DNA of 64,000 nucleotides from NCBI GenBank assembly GCA_040882255.1, contig JBBEBP010000029.1:186001-250000 (forward strand). The letters run 5' to 3'. The DNA comes from PWQG01 sp040882255 (GTDB lineage Bacteria > Pseudomonadota > Gammaproteobacteria > Pseudomonadales > Pseudohongiellaceae). The stretch's first letter is position 1; each line of letters begins with the position of its first letter. This document shows positions 17,605-27,069 of this stretch, in pieces. Under the pieces are notes generated by a model. The model saw only the letters and a program-made list of their open reading frames with translations, had not been told where the DNA came from and did not search any database. The position numbers and the translations under genes were made by a program.

Positions 17605-18294
17605 TTACAAATTGCTTACGGATCCAAGCGTTACCGGCTGCTGCTCCAGGCGGCCCGCCTCCACCCACTGATGCACCCGCGGATTGGCCAGCAGAGTGTC
17701 GGCGTAGCGGCGTGCTTCGCGGGTCAGCGGCGCACCATAGGCATCAAAGCAGACGGCCATGGGCGCGAACATGCAGTCGGCGATCGAGAAACGGCCGAAC
17801 AGGTATTCTCCGCCACTGCCGTGCTTGCGCCGGCAGCAGCTCCAGATGGCATCGATCCGGGCGATCTCGTCACTGATCTCCTCGCTGGCGAACAGTTCCA
17901 CTGATGCCTGACAGTTCATCGGCCAGTCCCGTTGCAGGTGCGGGAACCCGGAGTGCATCTCGGCGCAGACCGAGCGCGCCGTGGCCCGTTTGCGCGCTTG
18001 AGCCGGCCAGCCGCGGTGGTCGAGTAGCGCTTCGGAGATGTATTCGCAGATAGCGATCGAGTCCCAGACTGTTGTATCGTGGTGAATCAGCGCCGGTACC
18101 TTCAGAGAGGGTGACAGCGGGCCGAGTTTTTCAGCCGTGTTGGCCTGGTACAGGGCCACCCGGACTTCCTGGAAGGGGATATCAAAGTTCTTCAACAGGA
18201 GCCAGGGCCGCATGGACCATGACGAGAAGTTCTTGTCGCCGATGACCAGCTTCAGGGAGTCTGATACCGGGTTTGCGGCTTTATTGATGCTCAT
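17605..18294 (-). CDS. Glutathione S-transferase family protein
   Basis: 229 residues. The N-terminal thioredoxin-like domain has the SSWSMRPWLLLK segment with the candidate catalytic serine, then VPALIHHDTTVWDSIAICEY, the glutathione-binding PxL...DS pattern. The C-terminal helical domain has the N-capping motif FSIADCMFAPMAVCFDAYG. It resembles YfcF/YfcG-type or tetrachloro-hydroquinone-type GSTs; the substrate is not predictable. It stands alone, with its own terminator. Confidence 0.88.
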   Translation of the reverse strand: MSINKAANPVSDSLKLVIGDKNFSSWSMRPWLLLKNFDIPFQEVRVALYQANTAEKLGPLSPSLKVPALIHHDTTVWDSIAICEYISEALLDHRGWPAQARKRATARSVCAEMHSGFPHLQRDWPMNCQASVELFASEEISDEIARIDAIWSCCRRKHGSGGEYLFGRFSIADCMFAPMAVCFDAYGAPLTREARRYADTLLANPRVHQWVEAGRLEQQPVTLGSVSNL

Positions 18295-18504
18295 ACCAAT
18301 ACTCCACTCGCGGTTGCACCATCTGCGTCGATGGCTCCATTAAACACAGGCATTGTTGCCGCAGGAAGCAACAAGAGAGGCCATCCACTGACATAATATG
18401 GCAGAATCGTGGCAATCGCTCTGTCTCCGTGCGTTGACTGACGTTGTAGCAGGAAATACGTTATATTTCACAGTCATCGAGAATCACCAGGGGTAGGGGA
18501 ACCA

Positions 18505-19209
18505 ATGGCACGACGAGTCGCAATCGTGGAGGATGAAGCCGCCATCCGCGAGAATTATGCCGATGTCCTGCGCAAGCAGGGTTATGACGTTCAGACCTAT
18601 GCCAACCGTAAGGACGCCATGGAGGCCTTCACGCTGCGCCTGCCCAATCTGGCGATCATCGATATCGGCCTGGAGAACGAGATCGACGGCGGCTTTACGC
18701 TGTGCCAGTCCCTGCGCTCCATGTCCGATGCCCTGCCGATCATCTTCCTGACCGCCCGGGATAACGATTTCGACACCGTCAGTGGACTGCGCATGGGGGC
18801 GGACGACTATCTGACCAAGGACATCAGCCTGCCGCATCTGTCGGCCCGCATCGCCGCTCTGTTCCGCCGTCAGGATGCTCTGAACCAGCCGACATCGCCG
18901 GACAACCTGTTGCGTCGTGACAAGCTGACTCTGGATATCGGCCGGCTCAGCGTGAAGTGGGACGGTAAGGCAGTGCCCCTGACAGTCACCGAGTTCTGGA
19001 TGGTGCACGCGCTGGTGAAGTTTCCCGGTCATGTCAAAAGCCGCCAGGTACTGATGCAGGAGTCGAAGATCTTTGTCGATGGCAGCACCATCACGTCGCA
19101 CGTCAAGCGGATCCGCAAGAAGTTCATGCAGGTGGACGAGTCCTTCGATTGCATCGAGACCGTCTACGGCATGGGCTACCGCTGGAACATGCCCGGTGCG
19201 GCGGATTGA
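18505..19209 (+). CDS. OmpR-family response regulator, PdsR-like (dedicated sortase system type)
   Basis: 234 residues. The receiver domain has the acidic pocket VEDE (residues 8-11), the phosphorylatable D53 in IIDIG, and the lysine in DDYLTKD. The C-terminal winged helix has DSxxxTSHVKRIRKKF and VYGMGYRWN. The ENEIDGGFTL insertion and the neighbouring kinase match my memory of the regulator of the proteobacterial dedicated sortase system (TIGR03787). No sortase or sortase substrate is in the window. The start follows a GGGGAACC segment. The histidine kinase gene begins 48 bases downstream. Confidence 0.8.
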   Translation: MARRVAIVEDEAAIRENYADVLRKQGYDVQTYANRKDAMEAFTLRLPNLAIIDIGLENEIDGGFTLCQSLRSMSDALPIIFLTARDNDFDTVSGLRMGADDYLTKDISLPHLSARIAALFRRQDALNQPTSPDNLLRRDKLTLDIGRLSVKWDGKAVPLTVTEFWMVHALVKFPGHVKSRQVLMQESKIFVDGSTITSHVKRIRKKFMQVDESFDCIETVYGMGYRWNMPGAAD

Positions 19210-19257
19210 TCCCCGGCCCGCTCAGGCGGCCGGCTACTGACCCATCCAGGACCCTCC

Positions 19258-21465
19258 ATGCCCCGTTTCATCAAGAACCCCTTCGGTATCCGCTTCAAGC
19301 TGGTTTTCCTGTCCAGCTTCCTGCTGGTGATTCCGTGGCTGGGCTACCAGTACATTATGGAGATGGAAGATTACCTGCGGCGCGGTCAGGAGCAGGTGGT
19401 GCTGGGTACTGCACAGGCGCTGGCGACGGCGCTGAACGAGCGCCCGGAACTGTTCGATGAAGGAACGTTCAGCCCGACACGTCAGAGCGACAACCTGTAT
19501 GTCTATCCGATCTATTACCCGCTCTCCCTCGACGACAGTACGCTGGTCGACTGGGGTGACTACCAGCGCTACGAGCTGCCTTACGGCCGCGCCAATACCA
19601 TTTCCACGCCGCTGAATCCGCAGAGCGAGTTCGACCGTTACTATCACAACGAGGAGTCGCTGAGTTTCCGGTTGCTGCTGGGTGAGCACAACCGCTACCT
19701 GTATGCCTATTTCAAGGTCTTCGACGACAATGTGGTCTACCGCGCCGAGGACAGCCTTAGCGCCCACCGTAACGATTTTCTGCAGATTTCCCTGGTCAAC
19801 CGGGAAGGCGAACTGCAACGGTACGTGATCGCGCCCCGGGGACCTGAATTCATCTATGCCTATGCCATCGGTGACGATATCCGCAACGTCTCTGAATTGC
19901 GTCATGAGGAGCGGATCAGCGGGCAGTGGTATGAGACCAATGACGGGTACGACGTAGAGCTGCGTCTGCCGCTGTCCATGCTTGGCGACCGCCTGGGTTT
20001 TGCCATTTATGATGTGGACGATCCGGAAACGCGCGAGGTCTCGGCCGTCGTGGCGACTTCGGAGATCAACGACCCGCGCCGCATAGGCTCACTGATGCGG
20101 CCGACCCCGGAAATTGATCAGATCGTCGAAGGCATGGGCCATACCAATTCGCGCATACAGGTGGTGGACCGTGGCGGCCGCGTGCTGCTCAGCGTGGGTG
20201 ACATCGAGTCGGCCACGGGACTGAGCATTGCCGATGAACTGCATAACGAGCAGGTAAACAAGTACTGGCGCTTCTTGCAGGACAAGTTGCTGCACCCGTT
20301 GTATTACCAGATCCTGACCAGGCCGTCCACGGACTACATTGACGAGTTGTACACAGGCAGTACCGTGGAGGGAACCCATCTGAGCGCCGCACTGGCCGGA
20401 CAACCACAGACGCAGTTCCGGACGGTGGACGATGAGCAGAACCGCATTCTCCAGGCGGCCTATCCGATTCTGGCGGATGGCGAGGTGACGGGCGCCGTAC
20501 TTGTCGATCAGAACATGAGCGGGATACGCTCATTCCGTAACCAGGCGCTGGAAACGCTGTTCAATACCATACTTGGTGTGATGGTGCTGGTTGCCCTGGG
20601 GCTGTTCTTCTTTGCCTCGCGGATCTCTTCGCGAATCCGGGCGCTGCGTAACCAGTCCGAGAAAATCATCGACGACCACGGCCATGTGCGCAACACCATC
20701 GTGGCCACTCCACATTCTGATGAGATCGGTGATCTGTCGCGCAGTTTTCACGGCATTGTCGACAAGCTCGGGCAATACACCAGTTATCTGGAGAAGATGT
20801 CGTCGCGGCTTTCCCATGAACTGCGTACGCCGGTGACTGTGGTGCGCAGCTCGCTGGAGAATCTCGGTATGGTGTCCACCGACGAGGAGTCCCGGGTCTA
20901 CATCCAGCGCGCCGAGGAAGGGATCAGCCGGCTCAACCTGATCCTTACCAACATGAGCGAGGCCACGCGGCTGGAGCAGATGCTGCAGACTTCAGAGAAA
21001 GAGATCATCGATCTCTCGAAGGTGGTGGCCGGTTGCGTGGAGGGGTATCGGCTCGCCTATCCTGACGTGGTCCTCCGGGAGGAACTGGAGGAGCCCATCA
21101 TCATCGAAGGGGTGCCCGAATACATCGCGCAATTGCTCGACAAGCTGATCGCCAATGCGGTGGAGTTCTCCTACGGCAATCATCCCATCGTCGTCAGTTG
21201 CGCGGTGGTGCGCGACAGGGCGGTACTGCGGGTCATCAACCACGGTCCGCCGTTGCCGGAAGAGATGAAGGGCCGGCTGTTCGACTCAATGATTTCAGTG
21301 CGCCCGCAGGAAAAACAGCGTGAGCCGCACCTGGGTATGGGGCTTCACATCGCCCGGTTGATCGCCGAGTTCCACCGCGGCCGAATCCGTGCCGACAACA
21401 CCTCCGGGTTCGAAGGCGTGGCCGTCACTCTGATGCTTCCCCTGTCCCCGCATCAGAAGCCATGA
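19258..21465 (+). CDS. Sensor histidine kinase, PdsS-like (dedicated sortase system type)
   Basis: 735 residues. An N-terminal helix (residues ~13-28) is followed by a long periplasmic region; residues ~140-265 look like a CBM9/DOMON-type beta sandwich. A second helix (~430-453) precedes a HAMP-like linker. The phosphoacceptor is H520 in SHELRTPVTVVR. In the ATPase domain the N-box is DKLIANAVEFS and the G2-like motif LGMGLHIARL, while the usual DxGxG is replaced by INHGPPLP. Architecture and length match TIGR03785 as I remember it. The last 41 bases overlap the convergent DUF2889 gene. Confidence 0.78.
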   Translation: MPRFIKNPFGIRFKLVFLSSFLLVIPWLGYQYIMEMEDYLRRGQEQVVLGTAQALATALNERPELFDEGTFSPTRQSDNLYVYPIYYPLSLDDSTLVDWGDYQRYELPYGRANTISTPLNPQSEFDRYYHNEESLSFRLLLGEHNRYLYAYFKVFDDNVVYRAEDSLSAHRNDFLQISLVNREGELQRYVIAPRGPEFIYAYAIGDDIRNVSELRHEERISGQWYETNDGYDVELRLPLSMLGDRLGFAIYDVDDPETREVSAVVATSEINDPRRIGSLMRPTPEIDQIVEGMGHTNSRIQVVDRGGRVLLSVGDIESATGLSIADELHNEQVNKYWRFLQDKLLHPLYYQILTRPSTDYIDELYTGSTVEGTHLSAALAGQPQTQFRTVDDEQNRILQAAYPILADGEVTGAVLVDQNMSGIRSFRNQALETLFNTILGVMVLVALGLFFFASRISSRIRALRNQSEKIIDDHGHVRNTIVATPHSDEIGDLSRSFHGIVDKLGQYTSYLEKMSSRLSHELRTPVTVVRSSLENLGMVSTDEESRVYIQRAEEGISRLNLILTNMSEATRLEQMLQTSEKEIIDLSKVVAGCVEGYRLAYPDVVLREELEEPIIIEGVPEYIAQLLDKLIANAVEFSYGNHPIVVSCAVVRDRAVLRVINHGPPLPEEMKGRLFDSMISVRPQEKQREPHLGMGLHIARLIAEFHRGRIRADNTSGFEGVAVTLMLPLSPHQKP

Positions 21466-22030
21466 TGTTGGCGGGCCGGTAATAGTCCGGCGCGTTCTCC
21501 CTCACCACCGGAGAGCTCTCCGCCCAGGCGTGGCAGGTGTTGAGTACGAACGGTTTGCCCCGGTGACGGCTGGTGTCTGAATCGGTCTGGCGGCGCCGGT
21601 GATTTTGTAGTGGCTTGATGGTCTGTACGGCCACTGTCGCCAAGGGGTACAGCAGTTCGGTGATGTGCGTGCAGCCTTCCACGCCGCCCACCTGCTGACG
21701 CACCGCCTTGCGCCAGCCCGGCCCGATGGTCAGGCCGATAAGTCGTTTGTAGTTCGGTGTGATGTCCGGGCAGAGGGCGAAGGGGCTGTTGTCGGTGGCT
21801 GCCTCTATGTCATGAATGGCGAAATGGTCATCCACGGTGACGCGCAGCCACATTTCGTGCAATGCCTCGCCCGGCGTGATTGTGCCCCGCCAGTTGTTGC
21901 TGAACTCGTAGCTTTTGGTGTCCGTCAGATGGGCTTCAATATCGAACAGGCCGTCCTTCCGTTCGTATCCGGCAAAGTGGATGTTGCGGGTATGGATATG
22001 TTCGCGTTCGACGGGCGGTGGCAATGGCAT
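21425..22030 (-). CDS. DUF2889 domain-containing protein
   Basis: 201 residues starting at MPLPPPVEREHIHTRNI. The protein shows the DUF2889 pattern RKDGLFDIEAHLTDTKSYEF, then GEALHEMWLRVTVD and a C-terminal NTCHAWAESSPVVRE. The family is found in many proteobacteria, and I know no function for it. It ends inside the kinase gene on the opposite strand. A start at 22057 is also possible. Confidence 0.8.
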   Translation of the reverse strand: MPLPPPVEREHIHTRNIHFAGYERKDGLFDIEAHLTDTKSYEFSNNWRGTITPGEALHEMWLRVTVDDHFAIHDIEAATDNSPFALCPDITPNYKRLIGLTIGPGWRKAVRQQVGGVEGCTHITELLYPLATVAVQTIKPLQNHRRRQTDSDTSRHRGKPFVLNTCHAWAESSPVVRENAPDYYRPANIMASDAGTGEASE

Positions 22031-22126
22031 GGAACGGAGGCCTCCTGCAAAAACCATCAGTATAACCCATCCGGCTGGCGCTGAATGCGGTCACTCCGTA
22101 CGTCCGGTTTGCACAGGCCAGCTGCT

Positions 22127-23482
22127 TCAGTTGATGGCCGGCAAGCCCAATATGGCAGTGGCAATGGAGAAATAGACCAGCACGCCGGTGGCGTCGGCAA
22201 TGGATGCCACCAGTGGAGCAGAGGCCGTCGCCGGGTCCAGGTTGAGCCGGTTCAGCACGAAAGGCAGGCTCATGCCGATCAGGCTGCCGGCGATCACCAC
22301 GGCAATCATGCTCATTGAGACCACCAGGGCGATCTCGTAGCCGCCCCGGTACATTGCCAGGAATGACACAGCGAAGGCCATGGTCAGTCCCAGGGCGGTG
22401 GCAACCAGCACCTCCTTGCCCAGCAGGCGTCCCCAGTCGCTAAGCCTTACATCGCCGGTAGCCAGGCCACGTACCATCAGGGTGGCGGCCTGGCTGCCGG
22501 CGTTTCCGCTGCTGCCTACCAGCAGCGGCAGGAAGAAAACCAACGCAATGTAGGTGGAGATGGTTTCCTCGTAGTAGGCAATACCCATACCCGAAAAAAG
22601 CTGACCGAATACCAGCAGCACCAGCCAGCCAGCGCGCTTCCGGTAGAGAGTGATCAGGCTCGCTCCACGCAAGCTTTCCGTCATTTTTCCGATGGTGGCA
22701 CCCTTGTGGATGTCCTCCGTGGCCTCGGCTTCGGCAACGTCCATCGCATCGTCATAAGTGACGATACCCACCATGCGCTCCCCGCTGTCGATAATGGGCA
22801 GGGCCAGCAGATCGTAGCGGGAAATCAGTCTTGCCACTTCTTCCTGCGGCGTATCAACGGTGAGTGCCACCACATCGGACTGCATCAGTTTACTGACGGG
22901 AGTGGCCGAGTGCGCCAGAATCAGTTCACGCAGGGATACCGTGCCGGCGATACGGTGCCTCTCGTCCAGCAGGTACACCTGATAGATGGTCTCCGCATCC
23001 GGTGCGGTAGCGCGCAGGTGAGCCAGCGCCTGCTCGACCGAACATTCGACCGGCAGCACGGCATACTCACTGGTCATGATCGCACCAGCCGTGCCTTCCT
23101 CGTAGCTGGCGAGCTTGCGCAGGTCCTCGCGTTCATCGCGGGCCAGGCGGCGCAGGATGCTCTCCTGGCGCTTCTGATCCAGCACATTGAACAGGTCTGC
23201 CCGCTCATCGGCATGCATGTGCATGAAAAGCCGGGCGAGGCTGCTTTCGTCCAGGCTGTTGGCAATCTCCAGTTGGTCGGAAAAATCCAGGTAGCCGATG
23301 GTCTGGGCCCGGTCCTCCAGAGGGAGATAGCTGATCAGCCGAAGCGTGGTTTCGGCATCCTCATGGCGGACGAACTCAGCGACATCGGCTGCCTGGAATT
23401 CGTCCAGGATGGCCTTGATGGAGTCGGAGTTCCCCTGCTCGATGGCTGCGTGGAGAGTTTCGGAGAGAGTATCGTAGTTCAT
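22127..23482 (-). CDS. mgtE: Magnesium transporter MgtE
   Basis: 451 residues, full length. Domain order: N-terminal superhelical MgtE_N domain (~residues 30-130, with RLFMHMHADERADLFNVL), two CBS domains (~135-255, with GTAGAIMTSEYAVLP and LPIIDSGERMVGIVTYDDAM), and five membrane helices with the pore segment PLLVGSSGNAGSQAATLMVRG. It is a homodimeric Mg2+ channel gated by Mg2+ binding to the cytoplasmic domains. A good promoter lies upstream. Confidence 0.95.
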   Translation of the reverse strand: MNYDTLSETLHAAIEQGNSDSIKAILDEFQAADVAEFVRHEDAETTLRLISYLPLEDRAQTIGYLDFSDQLEIANSLDESSLARLFMHMHADERADLFNVLDQKRQESILRRLARDEREDLRKLASYEEGTAGAIMTSEYAVLPVECSVEQALAHLRATAPDAETIYQVYLLDERHRIAGTVSLRELILAHSATPVSKLMQSDVVALTVDTPQEEVARLISRYDLLALPIIDSGERMVGIVTYDDAMDVAEAEATEDIHKGATIGKMTESLRGASLITLYRKRAGWLVLLVFGQLFSGMGIAYYEETISTYIALVFFLPLLVGSSGNAGSQAATLMVRGLATGDVRLSDWGRLLGKEVLVATALGLTMAFAVSFLAMYRGGYEIALVVSMSMIAVVIAGSLIGMSLPFVLNRLNLDPATASAPLVASIADATGVLVYFSIATAILGLPAIN

Positions 23483-23563
23483 GGGGTACTCCTTGGTGCG
23501 GTTGCCCGTTGCACCAGGACTTCCCGATAATCAGTTCAGGGTCATCTGCACGGTGGCAGAAGT

Positions 23564-23592
23564 ATAATAGGGATTTCAGCGGCTTAGGTCAA
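23564..23592 (-). promoter_or_regulatory. Sigma70 promoter of mgtE
   Basis: On the minus strand TTGACC (23592-23587), 17 bases, TATTAT (23569-23564). Spacing is ideal and both boxes match the consensus in five of six positions. Transcription would start near 23557, leaving a leader of about 75 bases before the mgtE ATG. Confidence 0.65.
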
Positions 23593-23637
23593 GGAGCCCC
23601 GGCGCCCTGGTCTGCCCGGTCAGGCGATCCGATCCGG

Positions 23638-24408
23638 TCAGTCGGCGTATTCATACTGGATACGCACCTGCCGGGCCTCGCCGGAGTCATCCGGGATATT
23701 GCCCTGGCCATGAAAGAACATCAGCCGTAACGGTTGGGTTTGATAGCCCAGGCGGATGGGGTCCACGAACCAGCTGAACATGCGCAGCGCACCGGCCGGG
23801 CGCACCTCCAGGCAGTGGAGTTCCCGGATCGCGGTATCACAGCGGTCGGTGTCCACCGCCGAGATGCCGACCCGGACCGTATCATTCCGCGATGGAACAA
23901 GAAATTCCGCTACAACTCTTTCGCCGTCCAGTAGCCGCTCCCAGTGCAGCTGCACGAACGGGTCGAAGCCGGCATCGACAATCAGCGAGTCGGTATCAAA
24001 CGTTTCGCGTTTCGGTTGGCTGTCTCCAGACGGATAATAGACCATTTCCAGTCGGTCGGAATCGTTGTCATCCGGATACCGGGTCACGATACGAGTGCCG
24101 CGCCGGTGATCACGGAAATCGATGGCGGGGGCCGTAGTAGACCGGGAGTGGTCCAGTGTCTTTTCGGCGAACAGCTCCCCGTCGTCCGTTCGGTATTCGA
24201 CCCGCGTGGGGGGTTCGTTGTCGGCCGGGGACAGATGGTATTCCCGGTACAGCAGTGCATCTCCGTCCCCGTCGTGGACTTCACCTGCAGCCCACAGTTT
24301 TTCGTCGGCGGCGTTGGCGGCAAACACTGACTGTGACAGAAAGACCAGCGTGGCGATCCACCGCTTGTTGCGGATGAATATCGTTGTCAGGGAGGAGCGA
24401 AATATCAT
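23638..24408 (-). CDS. Secreted protein of unknown function in the CFA-type stress cluster
   Basis: 256 residues from the ATG at 24408 (MIFRSSLTTIFIRNKRW), with a signal peptide ending near SVFA-ANA. The frame is open upstream to 24642 but that part lies inside the DUF2878 gene. The mature protein is rich in beta-type segments (YREYHLSPADNEPPTRVEYR, GTRIVTRYPDD) and has a cysteine pair (DRCDTAIRELHC). It is the last gene of the operon and overlaps DUF2878 by 4 bases. I recognise no named family; a periplasmic or outer-membrane role in the lipid stress response is an inference from context. Confidence 0.7.
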   Translation of the reverse strand: MIFRSSLTTIFIRNKRWIATLVFLSQSVFAANAADEKLWAAGEVHDGDGDALLYREYHLSPADNEPPTRVEYRTDDGELFAEKTLDHSRSTTAPAIDFRDHRRGTRIVTRYPDDNDSDRLEMVYYPSGDSQPKRETFDTDSLIVDAGFDPFVQLHWERLLDGERVVAEFLVPSRNDTVRVGISAVDTDRCDTAIRELHCLEVRPAGALRMFSWFVDPIRLGYQTQPLRLMFFHGQGNIPDDSGEARQVRIQYEYAD

Positions 24409-24932
24409 GGCAACAGTCTCCGGTGAATCCGGGTCAACAGGGGAAAGGCGAACAGCCAGACCGTACCGATCAGAATCAGGGCCAGCCATTCCGGTGTCAG
24501 CAGCTCTATACCGGCCAGTCGGCTGCCGCCGAAATAGGATAGTGGAGCGAACAGCAGGCCGCCGGCGGCCGCGCAGGCAGGGCGGTCCCGGAACCAGCGC
24601 AGCGCCAGCCCCAGTGTGGCGGCGAACAGCGGCCACAGGCACAGCAGCCAGACGGGTGGCAGCGGTCCGGGTGCCCGCAACACGCCCGCCTGGATCAGCA
24701 CGGTCTCGCAGACCAGACCGACCAGGAGTGCGGCCAGCAACATGGCAGCTTCAGCCCCGGTCCGGCTACTCCACCACAGGTGCAGGCCCAGTACCGTCGC
24801 CGTGACGGCAAGGGCCACGGTTGTGCCACCTGTCACGCAGGCCAGCCACGCAACCTGGAACACGGCCGCATTGAGGATGATCTGCCAGCGCTGCGGAGCA
24901 GACGTGGAAACTGGCGCTCCGGCGTGCGCCAT
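24405..24932 (-). CDS. DUF2878 family membrane protein
   Basis: 175 residues from ATG 24932, which lies 4 bases past the CFA stop codon; ATG 24971 is an alternative. Five or six hydrophobic helices, including WQIILNAAVFQVAWLACVTG at the N-terminus and WLALILIGTVWLFAFPLLT at the C-terminus. DUF2878 genes commonly sit in ChrR-regulated clusters with CFA synthase and DUF1365, as here. Function unknown. Confidence 0.8.
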   Translation of the reverse strand: MAHAGAPVSTSAPQRWQIILNAAVFQVAWLACVTGGTTVALAVTATVLGLHLWWSSRTGAEAAMLLAALLVGLVCETVLIQAGVLRAPGPLPPVWLLCLWPLFAATLGLALRWFRDRPACAAAGGLLFAPLSYFGGSRLAGIELLTPEWLALILIGTVWLFAFPLLTRIHRRLLP

Positions 24933-24936
24933 TCGT

Positions 24937-26286
24937 TCAGGAGTTCCGTTCACGGGAGGCCAGCCGGGCATGTAGTGGTGCCAGCCGTGCCTCCGGCCGG
25001 GCGATCAGAAACTGCGCGGTATGGATGACGCGCTCCATGAAGCCCCCCTGGCAGTAGGCCAGGTAGTAGTCCCACATGCGGAGGAAGGGTTCACTGAAAC
25101 CGGTATCGGTGATCCGGCGTGACTGGTGCAGGAAACGTTGCCGCCAGTGAGCCAGCGTCAGCGCGTAGTCCTGTGTGATGTCTTCCATGCCGACGATCTG
25201 CATGTCTGTGAACCGGGCCACATGCGATGCGATGACACTGTTGGAGGGCAAGCAGCCGCCGGGAAAGATGTAGCGCTGGATGAAGTCGACCTTGCGGCGG
25301 GCGCGATCATAACGCTGATCGGATATCGTGATGGCCTGAATCAGCATCAGGCCGTCCGGCTTCAGCAGCGAAGCACACTTTTCGAAGTAGTCGCGGTAGT
25401 ACTCGTGCCCCACGGCCTCGATCATTTCTATGGAAACCAGTTTGTCGTACTGTCCCTGCAGGTCCCGGTAATCTTCCATCAGTACCGTGACACGGTCTTC
25501 CAGCCCCGCTTCATGGATACGTTCCAGTGTGAACTGGTATTGCTCTCTCGACAGGGTCGTGGTGGTGACACGGCAACCGTACTCCCGTGCGGCCAACTCG
25601 GCCATGCCGCCCCAGCCGGTGCCGATTTCCAGCAGGTGATCATCAGGCCCCAGGTCCAGGCGTTCGCTGATATGACGCAGCTTGGCAACTGCGGCTTCGT
25701 CCAGTGACTGCGAGGCGTCCTTGAATATGGCGGACGAGTACATCATCGTCGGGTCCAGAAAGGTGGCGAAGAAGTCGTTGCTCAGATCGTAGTGGGCAGC
25801 AATGTTGCGTCGGGCGCCGCTGCGGTTGTTGCGTCTGGCGAGGTTGCCCAGCCGCTCCACAAGGCCGCGCAATGCAGCATTGCGCAGGTCCATGGCCGAG
25901 AGAACGTCCATGTTCAGCACCATGATGCGCACCAGTGCGACCAGGTCCGAGCAGCTCCAGTGACCGTCCATGTAGGATTCGGCGCTGCCGATGCTGCCAC
26001 CGAAGGCGACGGCGCGGTACATGGCGGGATCACTGATCGTAAGGTGCGTGGTCAGGGGGCTGCCGGAATCACCGAAGCCGGTCTGCCGGCCGTCGGCCTC
26101 TTCCACCATGATATGGCCGCGCCGGATGCGGGACAGCGTGCGGAAGACCAGTCGTCGTGCCATGCGGGTCATTACGCCCGGCCTGGTGCGGGTCCGCGCA
26201 CCAGGGGAAGCGGCGGCCACCTCTTTTGCCGGGGTGTGGCTGGATGGTGTCCCTGTCCGGGGCTGCAACAAGTGTGTCGGTCTCAT
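24937..26286 (-). CDS. Cyclopropane-fatty-acyl-phospholipid synthase family methyltransferase
   Basis: 449 residues. The SAM-binding motif is LLEIGTGWGGMAELAAREYG, preceded by NIAAHYDLSNDFFATFLD. The C-terminal RYIFPGGCLPSN and DYYLAYCQGGF segments are conserved, including the cysteine. The motif equivalent to E. coli Cfa FEHVG reads IEAVG, so the histidine of the bicarbonate site is replaced by alanine. This form is usual in ChrR/ECF-linked clusters. It may cyclopropanate phospholipids, or be a UfaM-like methylase in furan fatty acid synthesis; I cannot separate these by eye. It would act at the inner membrane. Confidence 0.85.
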   Translation of the reverse strand: MRPTHLLQPRTGTPSSHTPAKEVAAASPGARTRTRPGVMTRMARRLVFRTLSRIRRGHIMVEEADGRQTGFGDSGSPLTTHLTISDPAMYRAVAFGGSIGSAESYMDGHWSCSDLVALVRIMVLNMDVLSAMDLRNAALRGLVERLGNLARRNNRSGARRNIAAHYDLSNDFFATFLDPTMMYSSAIFKDASQSLDEAAVAKLRHISERLDLGPDDHLLEIGTGWGGMAELAAREYGCRVTTTTLSREQYQFTLERIHEAGLEDRVTVLMEDYRDLQGQYDKLVSIEMIEAVGHEYYRDYFEKCASLLKPDGLMLIQAITISDQRYDRARRKVDFIQRYIFPGGCLPSNSVIASHVARFTDMQIVGMEDITQDYALTLAHWRQRFLHQSRRITDTGFSEPFLRMWDYYLAYCQGGFMERVIHTAQFLIARPEARLAPLHARLASRERNS

Positions 26287-26301
26287 GATGCGCTTTTTTC
26301 C

Positions 26302-27069
26302 TCAGGTCCTGTGTTCTGATAGGGGCCGGTGGCGGTGCAGCGGCACGCGTTTGAAAAACAGTTTCATGGCCTGCCAGTAAATGCCCAGACCCACCCGGGC
26401 CGTCATGAACGGATACGCCAGCAACAGACGATTCAGATTGCCGGCCGTCAGCGGGCGATGTCGCAGGGCCAGTGTGGCGTTGAAAACCTCCTCTCCGCCG
26501 CGCAGGTTCTTCAGGTGCAGGGCCAGTCGCTGCCCCGGTGTATTGCTGCGCCAGTGGTACTGCATATCCAGGGGCATGAAAGGAGAAACATGGAGCGCCT
26601 TGTCAAACACATGGCGGTGAACTGGCGCATCCGGCTGGCAGGGAATCACGTATTGTTGGCGTTCACGCCACGGGGTATTTGTGACCTCGGCGACGATCCA
26701 GCGCAGCTGCTCCCGCCGGTCGAAGCAGTAGTAGCAGCTGATCGGGTTCATCAGGAATCCGAAATAGCGCAGGTTGGTCAGTAGCCGCACGGAGCCGTCG
26801 GGCCGCTCGCCGGTATGCCGTTCCACGCAGTCCCGCACCGACTCGCCCAACGGCTGCTCCGGCGGCCCCAGATAGTCGCGGCGCCGGAACCAGGCGAGTG
26901 CGGGGCGGGTAGACCAGAGACCGGTGCCCCGGAACAGACCGGGCAGCTCATCCAGGTCCACGTACAGCATGAATACCCGATAGGTGAAACAGTGCCGGCG
27001 CGGACTCATCCGACGATGCCGGACCATCCCCGTGTAGATTGCGCTGTGCTGGTGTTCAGGTCGTTTCAT
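26302..27069 (-). CDS. DUF1365 domain-containing protein
   Basis: 255 residues with the DUF1365 signature: AIYTGMVRHRRMSPRRHCF at the start, RLLTNLRYFGFLMNPISCYY, VTNTPWRERQQYVIP and KALHVSPFMPLDMQYHW. The family is almost always encoded beside CFA-type synthases and takes part in an unusual fatty acid pathway. It begins inside the 3' end of the SDR gene (14-base overlap) and ends 15 bases before the CFA gene. Confidence 0.88.
   Translation of the reverse strand: MKRPEHQHSAIYTGMVRHRRMSPRRHCFTYRVFMLYVDLDELPGLFRGTGLWSTRPALAWFRRRDYLGPPEQPLGESVRDCVERHTGERPDGSVRLLTNLRYFGFLMNPISCYYCFDRREQLRWIVAEVTNTPWRERQQYVIPCQPDAPVHRHVFDKALHVSPFMPLDMQYHWRSNTPGQRLALHLKNLRGGEEVFNATLALRHRPLTAGNLNRLLLAYPFMTARVGLGIYWQAMKLFFKRVPLHRHRPLSEHRT

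Noticed and set aside
18434..18467. Sigma70 promoter for the pdsR-like gene (TTGACT ... TATATT)
   Set aside because: The boxes are 22 bases apart, too far; the only properly spaced -10 (TACGTT) is a poor match.
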